Assembly (NCBI RefSeq): GCF_051175565.1
Contig: NZ_CP195105.1
Location: 124,001 to 188,000 of the forward strand
Length of the DNA: 64,000 nt
Direction of reading: 5' to 3'
Source of the DNA: Daejeonia sp002484105
GTDB lineage: Bacteria; Bacteroidota; Bacteroidia; Flavobacteriales; Weeksellaceae
A model generated the notes under the pieces. The model had not been told where the DNA came from and searched no databases. It saw nothing but the letters and a program-made list of their open reading frames with translations. Position 1 is the first letter of the stretch, and every line of letters begins with the position of its first letter. This document shows, piece by piece, positions 6,956 through 15,191 of the stretch. A program made the translations under genes and the position numbers.

Positions 6956-9247
6956 TTAATGTTTTAATATATTCAAATAATAATTGAGCTGCCCAAAACT
7001 GATATTCTCATCATTGGGCGAAAGTTCCTCATGAAAATTCAGAATGAATTCTCCGCCAAGAATTTCAATGGCAAGATCCATCAGAAGCGTATTCTGCCAT
7101 ACCCCACCCGAAAAAGCAAGATGCTTTTCGTCATCTTTTTCAAAGAATTCCCCTGCCATTTTCCGGATGCTTGTAATGAGTGTATAATGAAAATTAAGGG
7201 CAATCACACCAGGTGGGACTCCGGTTTCTGATTCGTCCATAATCTTTCTGAAAAGATGGCGTACCGGAAGATTTATAAACCCGACATCCTGAAGATAATC
7301 TGTTTTTACGGAGCCATTGTCCATCGCTTCCTGCGCTGTTTTTTCCAGCCACATGGAGGCTTCACCTTCAAAAGACATCTCTCTGCGAAAACCGAGCACA
7401 AATGCAACAGCGTCAAAAAGCCTTCCCATAGAGGTCGTTTTTAGGTCTGTACGGAGAATCTGTGACGTAGCAATTTTCCATTCATTATCATCAAAAAATT
7501 CCCGTAAACCTGTATCTGCCTCACTTACACACAAAGCAGATATTTTTGGGGAAACCGACATTTTGTCGCCTAAAATCCATGAAAATTCTTCAAGATGTGC
7601 CATCCGCCTGATGTTGCCATTTCTGTATCCGAAAATCTCGCCTCCCCAGATTTCGTTCTCGGCACCATAGCCAACGCCATCCCAGACAATTCCCAGAACT
7701 TTATGTCTATTCCATAATTTTTTTTCACCAAGAATAGCCGAAAAATGAGCAATATGATGCTGTACACCGAAAACTTTCGTTTCCGGGAATTCTTGTACCA
7801 CCTCCTGATTATAATATTTCGGATGTAGATCTTTAATGACAATTTCTGGAACAAAACTGAAAATCTCCTGATAAGAGTGTATGGTTTTTTCGAAGCGTCG
7901 GTAGGTGTCAAAATTTGCGAGATCACCAATATATTCACTGATATAGACGTGATTGTTCGGTACAATGGCAAACGTATTTTTCAGATCTCCCCCAAGGCAC
8001 AGAATTTTTTCACCTTCAGGATTCCGGTTTCTGAGTTCGTCTGAAAACAAGTAATTGGGTGCCAAACCACGTGCGCGCCGGAAGATGACTTTCTGAGAAT
8101 ATTGAGGCGAATATTTTACCACACTGTCGTCCTGAGCATGCTCCACACTGAGTGTATTGTGCAGAAAAAAATCTGCAACCTCCGCAAGCGCATATTCCGA
8201 ATCTTCCGTTGAAGCACAGACGGGCGCTCCGTGTAGGTTTCCACTGGTGGCGATCATCGGTTTACGAAAGGTTTCGGCGAGCAGTTTCAGCGTTCCCGAA
8301 TACGGATACATAGCCCCTACGGTATTCATTCCGGGAGAGATCTGCTCCAGAGCGAGATCCCCTTTATTCTGTACTTTTGATACAATAACAGGACTTTCGG
8401 CCGAAAGAAATTTTTCTTCCTGAACCCCGGAAACCTCAATATACGTCCTCATCTGTTCCAGATTTCTGAACAGAACGGCAAACGGTTTTGTCGGCCGGTT
8501 TTTCCGTTGTCTCAGCCGTGCCACGGCATCAGAACTGGTAGCATCGCACAGCAGGAGGTATCCTGCTGTATTTTTGCATGCAATAATTTTCCCTTCTGCC
8601 AGCACCTCAGCCATTTTTTCAAATAATTCCGGGTTGCTGGCTTCCAGAAAATGATGGTTGTTGTCTTTGAGCCTTATTGCGATGCCACATTTCGGGCAGG
8701 TATTGGTTTGTGAATGAAAACGTACATCTTTGTGATCAGTGTATTCCTTACGGCATGCCGGACACATCTCAAATACCTTAATGGCTGTATTTTCCCGTTC
8801 AAAAGGAAATTTCCGGGTAACGGAGTAGCGTGGCCCACACTGCGTGCAGGTGGTAAAAGGATAAAAGTATCTTCGGTTTTCCGGATCGAGCATTTCTTCA
8901 GTACAATTTGCGCAGATCGCAAAATCCGGGGTCAGTGGGATATCCACCACAATATTTTCTGCGGTCGGACGAATGACAAATTCGCCGTATCTATCGTTTT
9001 CTATCGTTTCACAGATTGAAGAAGAGACGATCTCTGCACTTCCCGGTTTCCGGCCGAGAACAGCCTGGTAAAAATCGGCTATATCATCGCCTTGAGCCAT
9101 GATAATTACTCCAGATTCGTCGTTGGAAACAAATCCTTGAATACCATATTCGTGGGCAAGGTTATAGACAAAAGGCCGGAAACCAACACCCTGTACACGT
9201 CCGCTGATATGTATTTCGTATGTTTTCAAAACATCTGAGATTCGCAC
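6956..9247 (-). CDS. hypF: carbamoyltransferase HypF
   Basis: HypF makes the cyanide ligands of the [NiFe] site from carbamoyl phosphate, transferring carbamoyl to the HypE C-terminal cysteine. The 763 residues show the standard order: acylphosphatase (GRVQGVGFRP, 16-25), two zinc-finger pairs (CANC/CTQC and CPAC/CPKC, about 107-190), a YrdC-like domain (NRPTKPFAVL) and a Kae1-like domain with C-terminal AFSGGVWQN. The ATG at 9247 lies 22 bp inside the end of the protease gene; no later Met precedes the acylphosphatase motif, so this overlapping start is favoured. Confidence 0.97.
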   Translation of the reverse strand: MRISDVLKTYEIHISGRVQGVGFRPFVYNLAHEYGIQGFVSNDESGVIIMAQGDDIADFYQAVLGRKPGSAEIVSSSICETIENDRYGEFVIRPTAENIVVDIPLTPDFAICANCTEEMLDPENRRYFYPFTTCTQCGPRYSVTRKFPFERENTAIKVFEMCPACRKEYTDHKDVRFHSQTNTCPKCGIAIRLKDNNHHFLEASNPELFEKMAEVLAEGKIIACKNTAGYLLLCDATSSDAVARLRQRKNRPTKPFAVLFRNLEQMRTYIEVSGVQEEKFLSAESPVIVSKVQNKGDLALEQISPGMNTVGAMYPYSGTLKLLAETFRKPMIATSGNLHGAPVCASTEDSEYALAEVADFFLHNTLSVEHAQDDSVVKYSPQYSQKVIFRRARGLAPNYLFSDELRNRNPEGEKILCLGGDLKNTFAIVPNNHVYISEYIGDLANFDTYRRFEKTIHSYQEIFSFVPEIVIKDLHPKYYNQEVVQEFPETKVFGVQHHIAHFSAILGEKKLWNRHKVLGIVWDGVGYGAENEIWGGEIFGYRNGNIRRMAHLEEFSWILGDKMSVSPKISALCVSEADTGLREFFDDNEWKIATSQILRTDLKTTSMGRLFDAVAFVLGFRREMSFEGEASMWLEKTAQEAMDNGSVKTDYLQDVGFINLPVRHLFRKIMDESETGVPPGVIALNFHYTLITSIRKMAGEFFEKDDEKHLAFSGGVWQNTLLMDLAIEILGGEFILNFHEELSPNDENISFGQLNYYLNILKH

Positions 9248-9771
9248 TTGCGAATTTCTTCCACTTTTCTGATGATCATTTCCGTCACTTCCGGTATGGC
9301 AGCTTCTACTTTGGGAGAGAGCCCGATATGCATTGGGTCCATTCTGGCAATGGTGATGGTAAACAGATTGATTTCCGGCATTTTGTCCATGAAGGTCAGT
9401 ATATCCATCATGTCTTTCAGTCCGAAATTATGTCCGCTTAAAGACACGGGAAAATCATCTGAAAATTTGGGTTTAATCAGGGAAATGCTGCCTTCTTCTT
9501 TCCCGTCCATCGTAGCATCGACTATTATAACATGGGGATGGCTTTCGATATAGGGAATTAATGTAAAACCACCGGTACCGCCATCAATAAAGCTTAATTT
9601 CCCAGGAAACCGGCTCTGATCCAGCTCCTGAATAAATTTTACACCTACCCCCTCATCTCCCATCAGGTAATTACCAATCCCAAGAATCAGAATATCATTG
9701 CCATTGGCATGATACGGATCTATGGTGTACTGAAAATGATCATTGTTTTCTAAAATATTTTCGTTCCGCAT
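9226..9771 (-). CDS. hyaD: hydrogenase maturation protease (HyaD/HybD family, M52)
   Basis: This endopeptidase removes the C-terminal peptide of the large subunit after nickel insertion. The 181-residue protein has ILGIGNYLMGDEGVG with metal-binding Glu40, VIIVDA with Asp85, and SGHNFG with His114, corresponding to the Glu/Asp/His nickel ligands of HybD. About 25 residues precede the first conserved strand, longer than usual; no alternative ATG lies closer to the domain. It follows the cytochrome b gene and overlaps hypF. Its substrate should be the 20-residue tail of the large subunit encoded upstream. Confidence 0.93.
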   Translation of the reverse strand: MRNENILENNDHFQYTIDPYHANGNDILILGIGNYLMGDEGVGVKFIQELDQSRFPGKLSFIDGGTGGFTLIPYIESHPHVIIVDATMDGKEEGSISLIKPKFSDDFPVSLSGHNFGLKDMMDILTFMDKMPEINLFTITIARMDPMHIGLSPKVEAAIPEVTEMIIRKVEEIRKCESQMF

Positions 9772-9788
9772 AATGCAGGAGTATACAT

Positions 9789-9805
9789 CCCCGATATTTC
9801 CGGGG
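9789..9805 (-). other. GC-only hairpin between cytochrome b and protease genes
   Basis: CCCCG (9789-9793) pairs with CGGGG (9801-9805) around a 7-base AT-rich loop in the 48-bp gap inside the hydrogenase operon. On the minus strand it is followed by no long T run, so it looks more like an mRNA-stabilising or processing stem than a full terminator. It would separate the structural genes from the maturation genes. Function is inferred. Confidence 0.35.
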
Positions 9806-9819
9806 CTTTTATGTAGATT

Positions 9820-10548
9820 TTAATGGTTAATTTCGGAAATTTCTTTTTCGGCATCCGGTTCCAGCTGTTCTGCTCTTACGAATTTGTATCCGCTGATCAT
9901 GGATGAGCTTTCGCCGCGGCCTTCCAGCCAATCGTGATAAAATACCAGATAGACATGGATAAAGACAAAGAGCACAAACATCCACATTGTAATATGATGG
10001 ATATGCCTCACCAACATCTGGTCTGAAGTGAAAAGACCTACTGCCCAATGAAAAAACTTAGGAAAAAACCAGGTAGAATTATCTGCATAGAGATAAAATC
10101 CCGTAAAAATCATCACCAATGCCATAAAAAACATCACAATATATGAAGCTGCAGCCATGGCATTGTGCCCGGTACTGATATTCTTGAAGTTGTAATCCTT
10201 TTCATTCTGCAGGAAAATATCATATTTAATGACATGCCACATTCTTCGGAAACCATTTTGGGTAAACGGGAAAAACACCCGCCAGTTGGCAAATTTGTTT
10301 CCTGCAAAAGCCCAGTATATCCTCAGAATCATCACGGCAACCATGATATAAGCCGCCATAAAATGTATCATTCTTACATATCCGAAAAGAAAAGTCTGCG
10401 AAGCTTCTTTAGCTGAAAGCAATGCCGGAGGATTAGCGATTACCAGTCCCGTAACAATCAGTACAGCAATACAGAACGCATTGATCCAGTGGAAAAACCG
10501 GACAGCGAGCTGCCATATATAGGCGCGTTTGTAATCTTCTGTTTTCAT
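9820..10548 (-). CDS. hyaC: [NiFe]-hydrogenase b-type cytochrome subunit (HyaC type)
   Basis: 242 residues, a di-haem cytochrome b with four strongly hydrophobic helices. Haem-ligand candidates include FFHWINAF in helix 1, RMIHFMAAY in helix 2, and HIHHITMWMF with FIHVYLVFYH in the last helices. It receives electrons from the distal FeS cluster of the small subunit and reduces quinone, anchoring the enzyme to the periplasmic face of the membrane. It starts 14 bp after the large subunit stop. The presence of this gene supports a respiratory uptake role rather than a soluble or H2-evolving enzyme. Confidence 0.94.
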   Translation of the reverse strand: MKTEDYKRAYIWQLAVRFFHWINAFCIAVLIVTGLVIANPPALLSAKEASQTFLFGYVRMIHFMAAYIMVAVMILRIYWAFAGNKFANWRVFFPFTQNGFRRMWHVIKYDIFLQNEKDYNFKNISTGHNAMAAASYIVMFFMALVMIFTGFYLYADNSTWFFPKFFHWAVGLFTSDQMLVRHIHHITMWMFVLFVFIHVYLVFYHDWLEGRGESSSMISGYKFVRAEQLEPDAEKEISEINH

Positions 10549-10562
10549 GAGACAAACCTTTT

Positions 10563-12299
10563 TTATACAGTACAGACAGAAATATCGTTCACTTCTTTAA
10601 TCATTTGCCCTTTTTCATCATAAAGATGAACAGCACAGGCAATACATGGATCAAACGAATGGATGGTCCGGATAATTTCCAGAGGAAGCTTCGGATCGGC
10701 GACAGGAGTTCCGATCAGCACTTCTTCGTACGGTGAGCGCTGCCCTTTGGGATCTCTTGGAGAAGCATTCCATGTAGAAGGCACCACCTGCTGGTAGTTT
10801 TCGGTTTTACCGTCTTTGATGACAATCCAGTGACTCAGTCCACCGCGTGGAGCTTCCAGGCGACCAACTCCCTTCCCGTCTTTCGGCCAGGTTTTGGGAT
10901 CCCATTTTTCCATTGCCGCCATACGGTTGTCTCCGTTTTTGATATTGTTGATTAATGTATCGTAAAACTCAAGGTTCCAGTTGGCCACCAGCTGGGATTC
11001 AAGTGCCCGTGCTGCTGTTCTTCCCAGTGTAGAAAACAAAGCCTCTGCAGGAACCTGAAGTTTAGACAATGCAGAGTCCACCACTTCCTTAAAATCTTCC
11101 CGGCCGAGTGCATAATTGACCAGCATTCTGGAAAGCGGCCCCACTTCCATTGGCAATCCCTTCCATCTCGGTGTTTTAATATAGCTGTATTTTTTATCAA
11201 CATCCAGAAACTCGTATGGCGGCTTTGGTCCGGAATAGTTGATTTTCGTTTCGCCGCTCCATGGCTGTTTGCCGCCATTCGGATCACCGGAATAATCGTA
11301 CCATGAATTATTGACATATTCTTCCACTGTTTTCAGGTTTTCAAGGTCAAGCTCATGAACTTTCGAGAGATCCCTGTTAAGGATCACCCCGGATCCGAAT
11401 TTATAAGTACTCATATCGGTATTTCCGTAGCCTGCCATCGGGAAGTCGCCAAAAGCCATAAAATTATGAAAACCACCAATGGCACCCCAATCTTTATAAA
11501 AGCCGGCTATTGCCAGAATATCGGGTACATATACTTTATCCACAAATTCTTTTCCCTGCTGCAGCAACTTCTGTACAAGTGCAAGACGTTCTGCGTTCAG
11601 TCCGCTGGCATCGTCAGTGTTGATGGCGCACGCCATACCACCTACCAGAAAATTCGGATGAGGATTTTTTCCACCAAAAATGGCATGGACCTTCACAATT
11701 TCCTTCTGCCATTCCAAAGCTTCCAAATAATGTGCAGTAGCCATGAGATTGGCTTCAGGAGGGAGTTTCATGGCGGGATGCCCCCAATAACCATTGGCAA
11801 AAATACCAAGCTGGCCGCTTTCGACGAATTTTTTAAGTCTTTTCTGTAAATCGGAGAAATATCCGGGAGAAGATTTTGGCCAGTCTGATATGGACTGTGC
11901 CAGCTGGGATGTCTTGACAGGGTCTGCATTCAGCCCACTGATGACATCTACCCAGTCGAAGGCATGAAGGTGATAAAAATGGACCACATGATCGTGAAGG
12001 TACAGTGCACCCAACATCATATTGCGCACCATTTCAGCATTGGGTGGCACATGAATGCCTACTGCATCTTCTACAGCACGTACCGATGCAATGGCATGGC
12101 TTGCGGTACATACACCGCAGGTACGCTGGACGAAAGCCCATACGTCTTTAGGATTTCTACCTTTTACTATATTTTCCAGTCCCCGTACCATGGTAGAAGA
12201 GAGAAAGGCATCTTTAATGGTGCCGTCGGAAATTTCTACTTCGGCTCTCAGATGTCCTTCAATCCTGGTAATCGGGTCTACTACTATTCTGTTTGACAT
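10563..12299 (-). CDS. hyaB: [NiFe]-hydrogenase large (catalytic) subunit
   Basis: 578 residues carrying the Ni-Fe active site. The L1 motif is RTCGVC with Cys61 and Cys64; the C-terminal motif is DPCIACAVH with Cys552, Cys555 and His558. Twenty residues follow His558 and should be the tail cut off by the M52 protease after nickel insertion. RIEGHLRAEV near the N-terminus is also typical. Overall size and motifs fit group 1 membrane-bound uptake hydrogenases. It begins 34 bp downstream of the small subunit gene, and the folded dimer is presumably exported through Tat on the small subunit's signal. Confidence 0.97.
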   Translation of the reverse strand: MSNRIVVDPITRIEGHLRAEVEISDGTIKDAFLSSTMVRGLENIVKGRNPKDVWAFVQRTCGVCTASHAIASVRAVEDAVGIHVPPNAEMVRNMMLGALYLHDHVVHFYHLHAFDWVDVISGLNADPVKTSQLAQSISDWPKSSPGYFSDLQKRLKKFVESGQLGIFANGYWGHPAMKLPPEANLMATAHYLEALEWQKEIVKVHAIFGGKNPHPNFLVGGMACAINTDDASGLNAERLALVQKLLQQGKEFVDKVYVPDILAIAGFYKDWGAIGGFHNFMAFGDFPMAGYGNTDMSTYKFGSGVILNRDLSKVHELDLENLKTVEEYVNNSWYDYSGDPNGGKQPWSGETKINYSGPKPPYEFLDVDKKYSYIKTPRWKGLPMEVGPLSRMLVNYALGREDFKEVVDSALSKLQVPAEALFSTLGRTAARALESQLVANWNLEFYDTLINNIKNGDNRMAAMEKWDPKTWPKDGKGVGRLEAPRGGLSHWIVIKDGKTENYQQVVPSTWNASPRDPKGQRSPYEEVLIGTPVADPKLPLEIIRTIHSFDPCIACAVHLYDEKGQMIKEVNDISVCTV

Positions 12300-12333
12300 G
12301 ATAAATTCTGTTAGTTGTTTTCAAAAAATACCG

Positions 12334-13467
12334 TTATGAATGTTCTTCCGGCAGTTGCTTTTCATTTTCGATACCTGATTTTATTCTGCGGTTCAGCTCA
12401 CGGCGCTTGGCGGCATTAGAGAGTACTGCGTGTGTTGCCAGCCCGACACCTACGGCTCCCAGAGCTACTTTTCCTACGGTATCAGAATCAGCTTCAGCAC
12501 CTCCACCTACGGCCACATCGCGGGAATAGAAACTCTCGGCAGCATCCCAGAATTTGTCTGCACTACAGCCAATACAACCGTGTCCGGACTGAATGGGATA
12601 AGAAATTCCACCGTTCCATCTCATGTTTCCGCAGGCGTTGTAAGTTGTGGGCCCCTTGCAGCCAACTTTATAGAGGCAATAGCCTTTTTTGGCGTTTTCG
12701 TCGTCAAAACTTTCAACAAAAAGCCCTGCATCGAAATAAGGTCTTCTGTAGCAACTATCGTGTACACGTTTTGAATAGAATGCCTTTGGCCGTCTCGCAG
12801 AATCCAGTTCGGGCATTCTTCCAAATGATACCAGGTGTACGATAATCCCCGCCATCACTTCACCAATTGGCGGGCATCCGGGTACATTGATTATCGGTTT
12901 GTCTGTAATGATTTTTTCTACCGGGACGGCGTGCGTCGGGTTGGGCTTTGCAGCCTGAACGCAACCTGTTGTTGCACAACTTCCCCATGCAATAATAGCT
13001 TTGGCACCTGCTGCAGATTCCTTCAGGATATCAATTGCGGTGCGGCCTGCAATCACACAGTAGTTTCCGTCATCACCCAGCGGTACCGAACCTTCCACAC
13101 AGAGGATATATTCCCCTTTGTATTTCTCCATCGTGGCATGCTTGGCAGCCTCTGCCTGATGACCGCTTGCCGCCATCAGCGTCAGAGTATAGTCGAGCGA
13201 GATTTTGTCCAGAATAATATCGGCTACAATCGGATGATCCGAGCGGATAAAAGATTCGCTGCAGCAGGTACATTCCTGGAAATGTTCCCAAATAACGGGC
13301 AGTCTGGGTGTGGTTTCCAATGCTTTTGCAATCTGACCCAAGGCTGAACTTTCAATCCCCATGTAAGCACCGATAAAGGCAACGAATTTCAGAAAATCCC
13401 TTCTGGAATACCCTTGCCGCTGAATGCTCTCAAGATAGGTTTCATTAGTTGTTTTCAAAGTTTTCAT
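12334..13467 (-). CDS. hyaA: [NiFe]-hydrogenase small subunit, O2-tolerant six-cysteine type
   Basis: 377 residues from the ATG at 13467; an in-frame upstream codon exists but would only add a charged leader. A Tat signal (YSRRDFLKF, 20-28) is followed by the mature domain. Proximal-cluster cysteines are Cys66, Cys68, Cys69 (ECTCCSE), Cys164, Cys169 (CATTGC) and Cys198. The 98 and 34 residue spacings equal those of E. coli Hyd-1, where the two extra cysteines bind the [4Fe-3S] cluster that confers oxygen tolerance. Distal-cluster ligands HDSC (His236, Cys239) and later cysteines are present. A C-terminal hydrophobic helix (VALGAVGVGLATHAVL) anchors it to the membrane. Confidence 0.97.
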   Translation of the reverse strand: MKTLKTTNETYLESIQRQGYSRRDFLKFVAFIGAYMGIESSALGQIAKALETTPRLPVIWEHFQECTCCSESFIRSDHPIVADIILDKISLDYTLTLMAASGHQAEAAKHATMEKYKGEYILCVEGSVPLGDDGNYCVIAGRTAIDILKESAAGAKAIIAWGSCATTGCVQAAKPNPTHAVPVEKIITDKPIINVPGCPPIGEVMAGIIVHLVSFGRMPELDSARRPKAFYSKRVHDSCYRRPYFDAGLFVESFDDENAKKGYCLYKVGCKGPTTYNACGNMRWNGGISYPIQSGHGCIGCSADKFWDAAESFYSRDVAVGGGAEADSDTVGKVALGAVGVGLATHAVLSNAAKRRELNRRIKSGIENEKQLPEEHS

Positions 13468-13557
13468 ATTCAGCTTGATTTTGAATTTTAAATTTAAAAA
13501 ATATCTGTTCAATAATTAATACTGTTTAATAATTTTTATTGGATTAAAATAAAAAAC

Positions 13558-13589
13558 GAAATATAAAAGCCCAACTGAAGCACAACAAA
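13558..13589 (-). promoter_or_regulatory. candidate promoter of the hydrogenase structural operon
   Basis: On the minus strand TTTG (13586-13589) is followed after 20 bp by TATATTTC (13558-13565), one base off the Bacteroidota -7 consensus TAnnTTTG. Transcription would start near 13553, leaving a leader of about 85 nt. The palindrome at 13610-13621 would be centred near -62. Confidence 0.45.
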
Positions 13590-13609
13590 GACATTATCCA
13601 TAAAAAACA

Positions 13610-13621
13610 TGATAAATATCA
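13610..13621. promoter_or_regulatory. palindrome TGATA-AA-TATCA in the divergent hydrogenase control region
   Basis: A perfect 5-bp dyad (TGATA/TATCA, 2-bp centre) in the 240-bp gap between the two hydrogenase arms, ending 1 bp before the larger palindrome at 13623-13640. Together they form a 31-bp block of dyad symmetry suited to one or two dimeric regulators. The bound factor is unknown. Confidence 0.4.
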
Positions 13622-13622
13622 T

Positions 13623-13640
13623 ACTTGTAACATTACAAGT
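13623..13640. promoter_or_regulatory. perfect 8-bp inverted repeat ACTTGTAA-CA-TTACAAGT between the hydrogenase arms
   Basis: An 18-bp operator-like palindrome, 8-bp arms with a 2-bp centre, lies between hypA and the small subunit gene. Its centre is about 58 bp upstream of the predicted hypA start point and about 78 bp upstream of the predicted small-subunit start point. Length and symmetry resemble sites of the Crp/Fnr family, but the half-site is not the standard TTGAT of FNR. Shared control of both arms is the simplest reading. Confidence 0.5.
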
Positions 13641-13676
13641 TCATTGAAATTCTACATCAGATTACCGGGAAAACCG

Positions 13677-13684
13677 TAATTTTG
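13677..13684 (+). promoter_or_regulatory. -7 box of the hypABCE operon
   Basis: TAATTTTG fits TAnnTTTG and lies 23 bp before the hypA ATG. No TTTG or TTG stands 17-23 bp further upstream, so the promoter looks weak at -33 and may depend on a factor bound at 13623-13640. Confidence 0.5.
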
Positions 13685-13707
13685 ATAGCTTTCATCCGTC
13701 CAGAATC

Positions 13708-14052
13708 ATGCATGAACTTTCCATCGCCACATCCATTTTAAAAACTTCGGAAAACGAAGTCCGCAAAATAAATGGTCTTCAGGTAGCAGAAATCTACCTC
13801 GAAATCGGCAAAATCAGCGGTATTGAAATTGCCTCGCTTGAATTTGTCTGGGATCAGTGCATGAAAGATACTGTACTTGAAAATGCAAGACGTCATATTC
13901 AGGAAACCGGTGGCCTGGCAAAATGTGCAGAATGCGGAATGCAGTTTCCGATTGAAAAAATTTTCGATCCTTGCCCCGGCTGCGGAAGCCCCTTTAAAGA
14001 AATACTGAAGGGAAAAGAAATGAAGATTAAGAAACTTTTGATTACAACTTAA
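13708..14052 (+). CDS. hypA: hydrogenase nickel metallochaperone HypA
   Basis: 114 residues, the usual HypA length. It begins MHELSIA, where the N-terminal amine and His2 bind Ni2+, and carries a structural zinc site of two CxxC pairs (CAEC at about 73-76 and CPGC at about 90-93). HypA passes nickel to the large-subunit precursor with HypB. It is the first gene of the plus-strand maturation operon hypA-hypB-hypC-hypE, 13 bp before hypB, and diverges from the structural genes. Confidence 0.96.
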   Translation: MHELSIATSILKTSENEVRKINGLQVAEIYLEIGKISGIEIASLEFVWDQCMKDTVLENARRHIQETGGLAKCAECGMQFPIEKIFDPCPGCGSPFKEILKGKEMKIKKLLITT

Positions 14053-14065
14053 AAAAACAACAGTT

Positions 14066-14899
14066 ATGTGTACCACATGCGGCTGCAGCACTAATGAAAA
14101 CGGCATTACGCTGACCAAAATGGGTGAAGACCACCATACCCACATTCATGAGGGGCATACCCACAGCCATCACCACCACGAAAACGATCTTGAACATTCG
14201 CACGACCATCACGGAGATCACCACCATGACCATCACCATCATGAAGTAAGCGTTGTAGAGCTCGAAAAAGACATCCTCAGCAAGAACCAGCTTACTGCTG
14301 AAAGAAACCGCGGATTTTTTGAAGCTCTGAATATTTTTGCCCTCAATCTCGTCAGCTCCCCCGGATCGGGAAAAACCACTTTACTGGAAAAAACCATAGC
14401 TGATCTGAAAAACGAATTATCCTTTTCGGTTATTGAAGGCGACCAGCAGACCACAAACGATGCAGAAAGAATCCATGCCCTTGAAGTCCCCGTTCTGCAG
14501 ATCAATACAGGAAAAGGGTGCCATCTGGATGCAGAAATGATTTCCAAATCTGTAAAGCAACTGAAACCCGCCGCACATTCTGTCCTGATGATTGAAAACG
14601 TCGGAAACCTCGTGTGCCCAGCCATGTTCGACCTTGGAGAAAATGCCCGCGCGGTCATCATTTCGGTAACGGAAGGCGAAGACAAACCACTGAAATACCC
14701 CGATATGTTCTACACTTCCCATCTGTGTATCATCAACAAAACAGACCTGCTGCCTTACCTGAAATTCGATATCGAACAGCTGAAACAGAACGCTGTTAAA
14801 GTAAATCCCAACATCCGGTTCTTCGAAGTCTCCGCCACTACCGGCGAAGGCATGCAGGAATGGTATGAATATCTGAAAAACAACCTTAACCAACAATAA
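14066..14899 (+). CDS. hypB: hydrogenase nickel-incorporation GTPase HypB, His-rich
   Basis: 277 residues. The N-terminus MCTTCGC resembles the CxxCGC high-affinity nickel site of E. coli HypB. Residues 23-59 then hold 21 histidines in a 37-residue storage-type segment. The SIMIBI GTPase domain begins near residue 80: P-loop SSPGSGKTT (98-106), EGDQQTTND switch region, and NKTDLL for guanine specificity. Having both the N-terminal site and a long His tract suggests the protein both buffers and delivers nickel. hypC starts one base after its stop. Confidence 0.97.
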   Translation: MCTTCGCSTNENGITLTKMGEDHHTHIHEGHTHSHHHHENDLEHSHDHHGDHHHDHHHHEVSVVELEKDILSKNQLTAERNRGFFEALNIFALNLVSSPGSGKTTLLEKTIADLKNELSFSVIEGDQQTTNDAERIHALEVPVLQINTGKGCHLDAEMISKSVKQLKPAAHSVLMIENVGNLVCPAMFDLGENARAVIISVTEGEDKPLKYPDMFYTSHLCIINKTDLLPYLKFDIEQLKQNAVKVNPNIRFFEVSATTGEGMQEWYEYLKNNLNQQ

Positions 14900-14900
14900 A

Positions 14901-15164
14901 ATGTGTCTTGCCATACCCGGAAAACTACAGAAAATAACCTCAGAACTCGATGAAGTTTTCCGTATCGGAAATGTGAGTTTTGACGGCATCACCAAGGAAG
15001 TCAACCTTGCGCTGGTACCGGAAGCGCAAGTGGGCGACTACGTTCTGGTTCATGTGGGGGCCGCCATCGGAATTATTGATGAAGATGAAGCCATAAAAAC
15101 CATGGATGCCCTGAAACTGATGGGCGAAGATCTGGAACTGAATCCCGGAAACGATCTGACATAA
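14901..15164 (+). CDS. hypC: hydrogenase assembly chaperone HypC
   Basis: 87 residues starting MCLAIPGKL, the HypC/HybG signature in which Cys2 (exposed after Met removal) binds the Fe(CN)2CO precursor with HypD and then the large-subunit precursor. Only one HypC-type chaperone is encoded in the island, so it should serve the single hydrogenase here. It is tightly packed between hypB (1 bp) and hypE (27 bp). Confidence 0.97.
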   Translation: MCLAIPGKLQKITSELDEVFRIGNVSFDGITKEVNLALVPEAQVGDYVLVHVGAAIGIIDEDEAIKTMDALKLMGEDLELNPGNDLT

Positions 15165-15191
15165 TCTTTCCGGCACTTCAAAAACATTATC

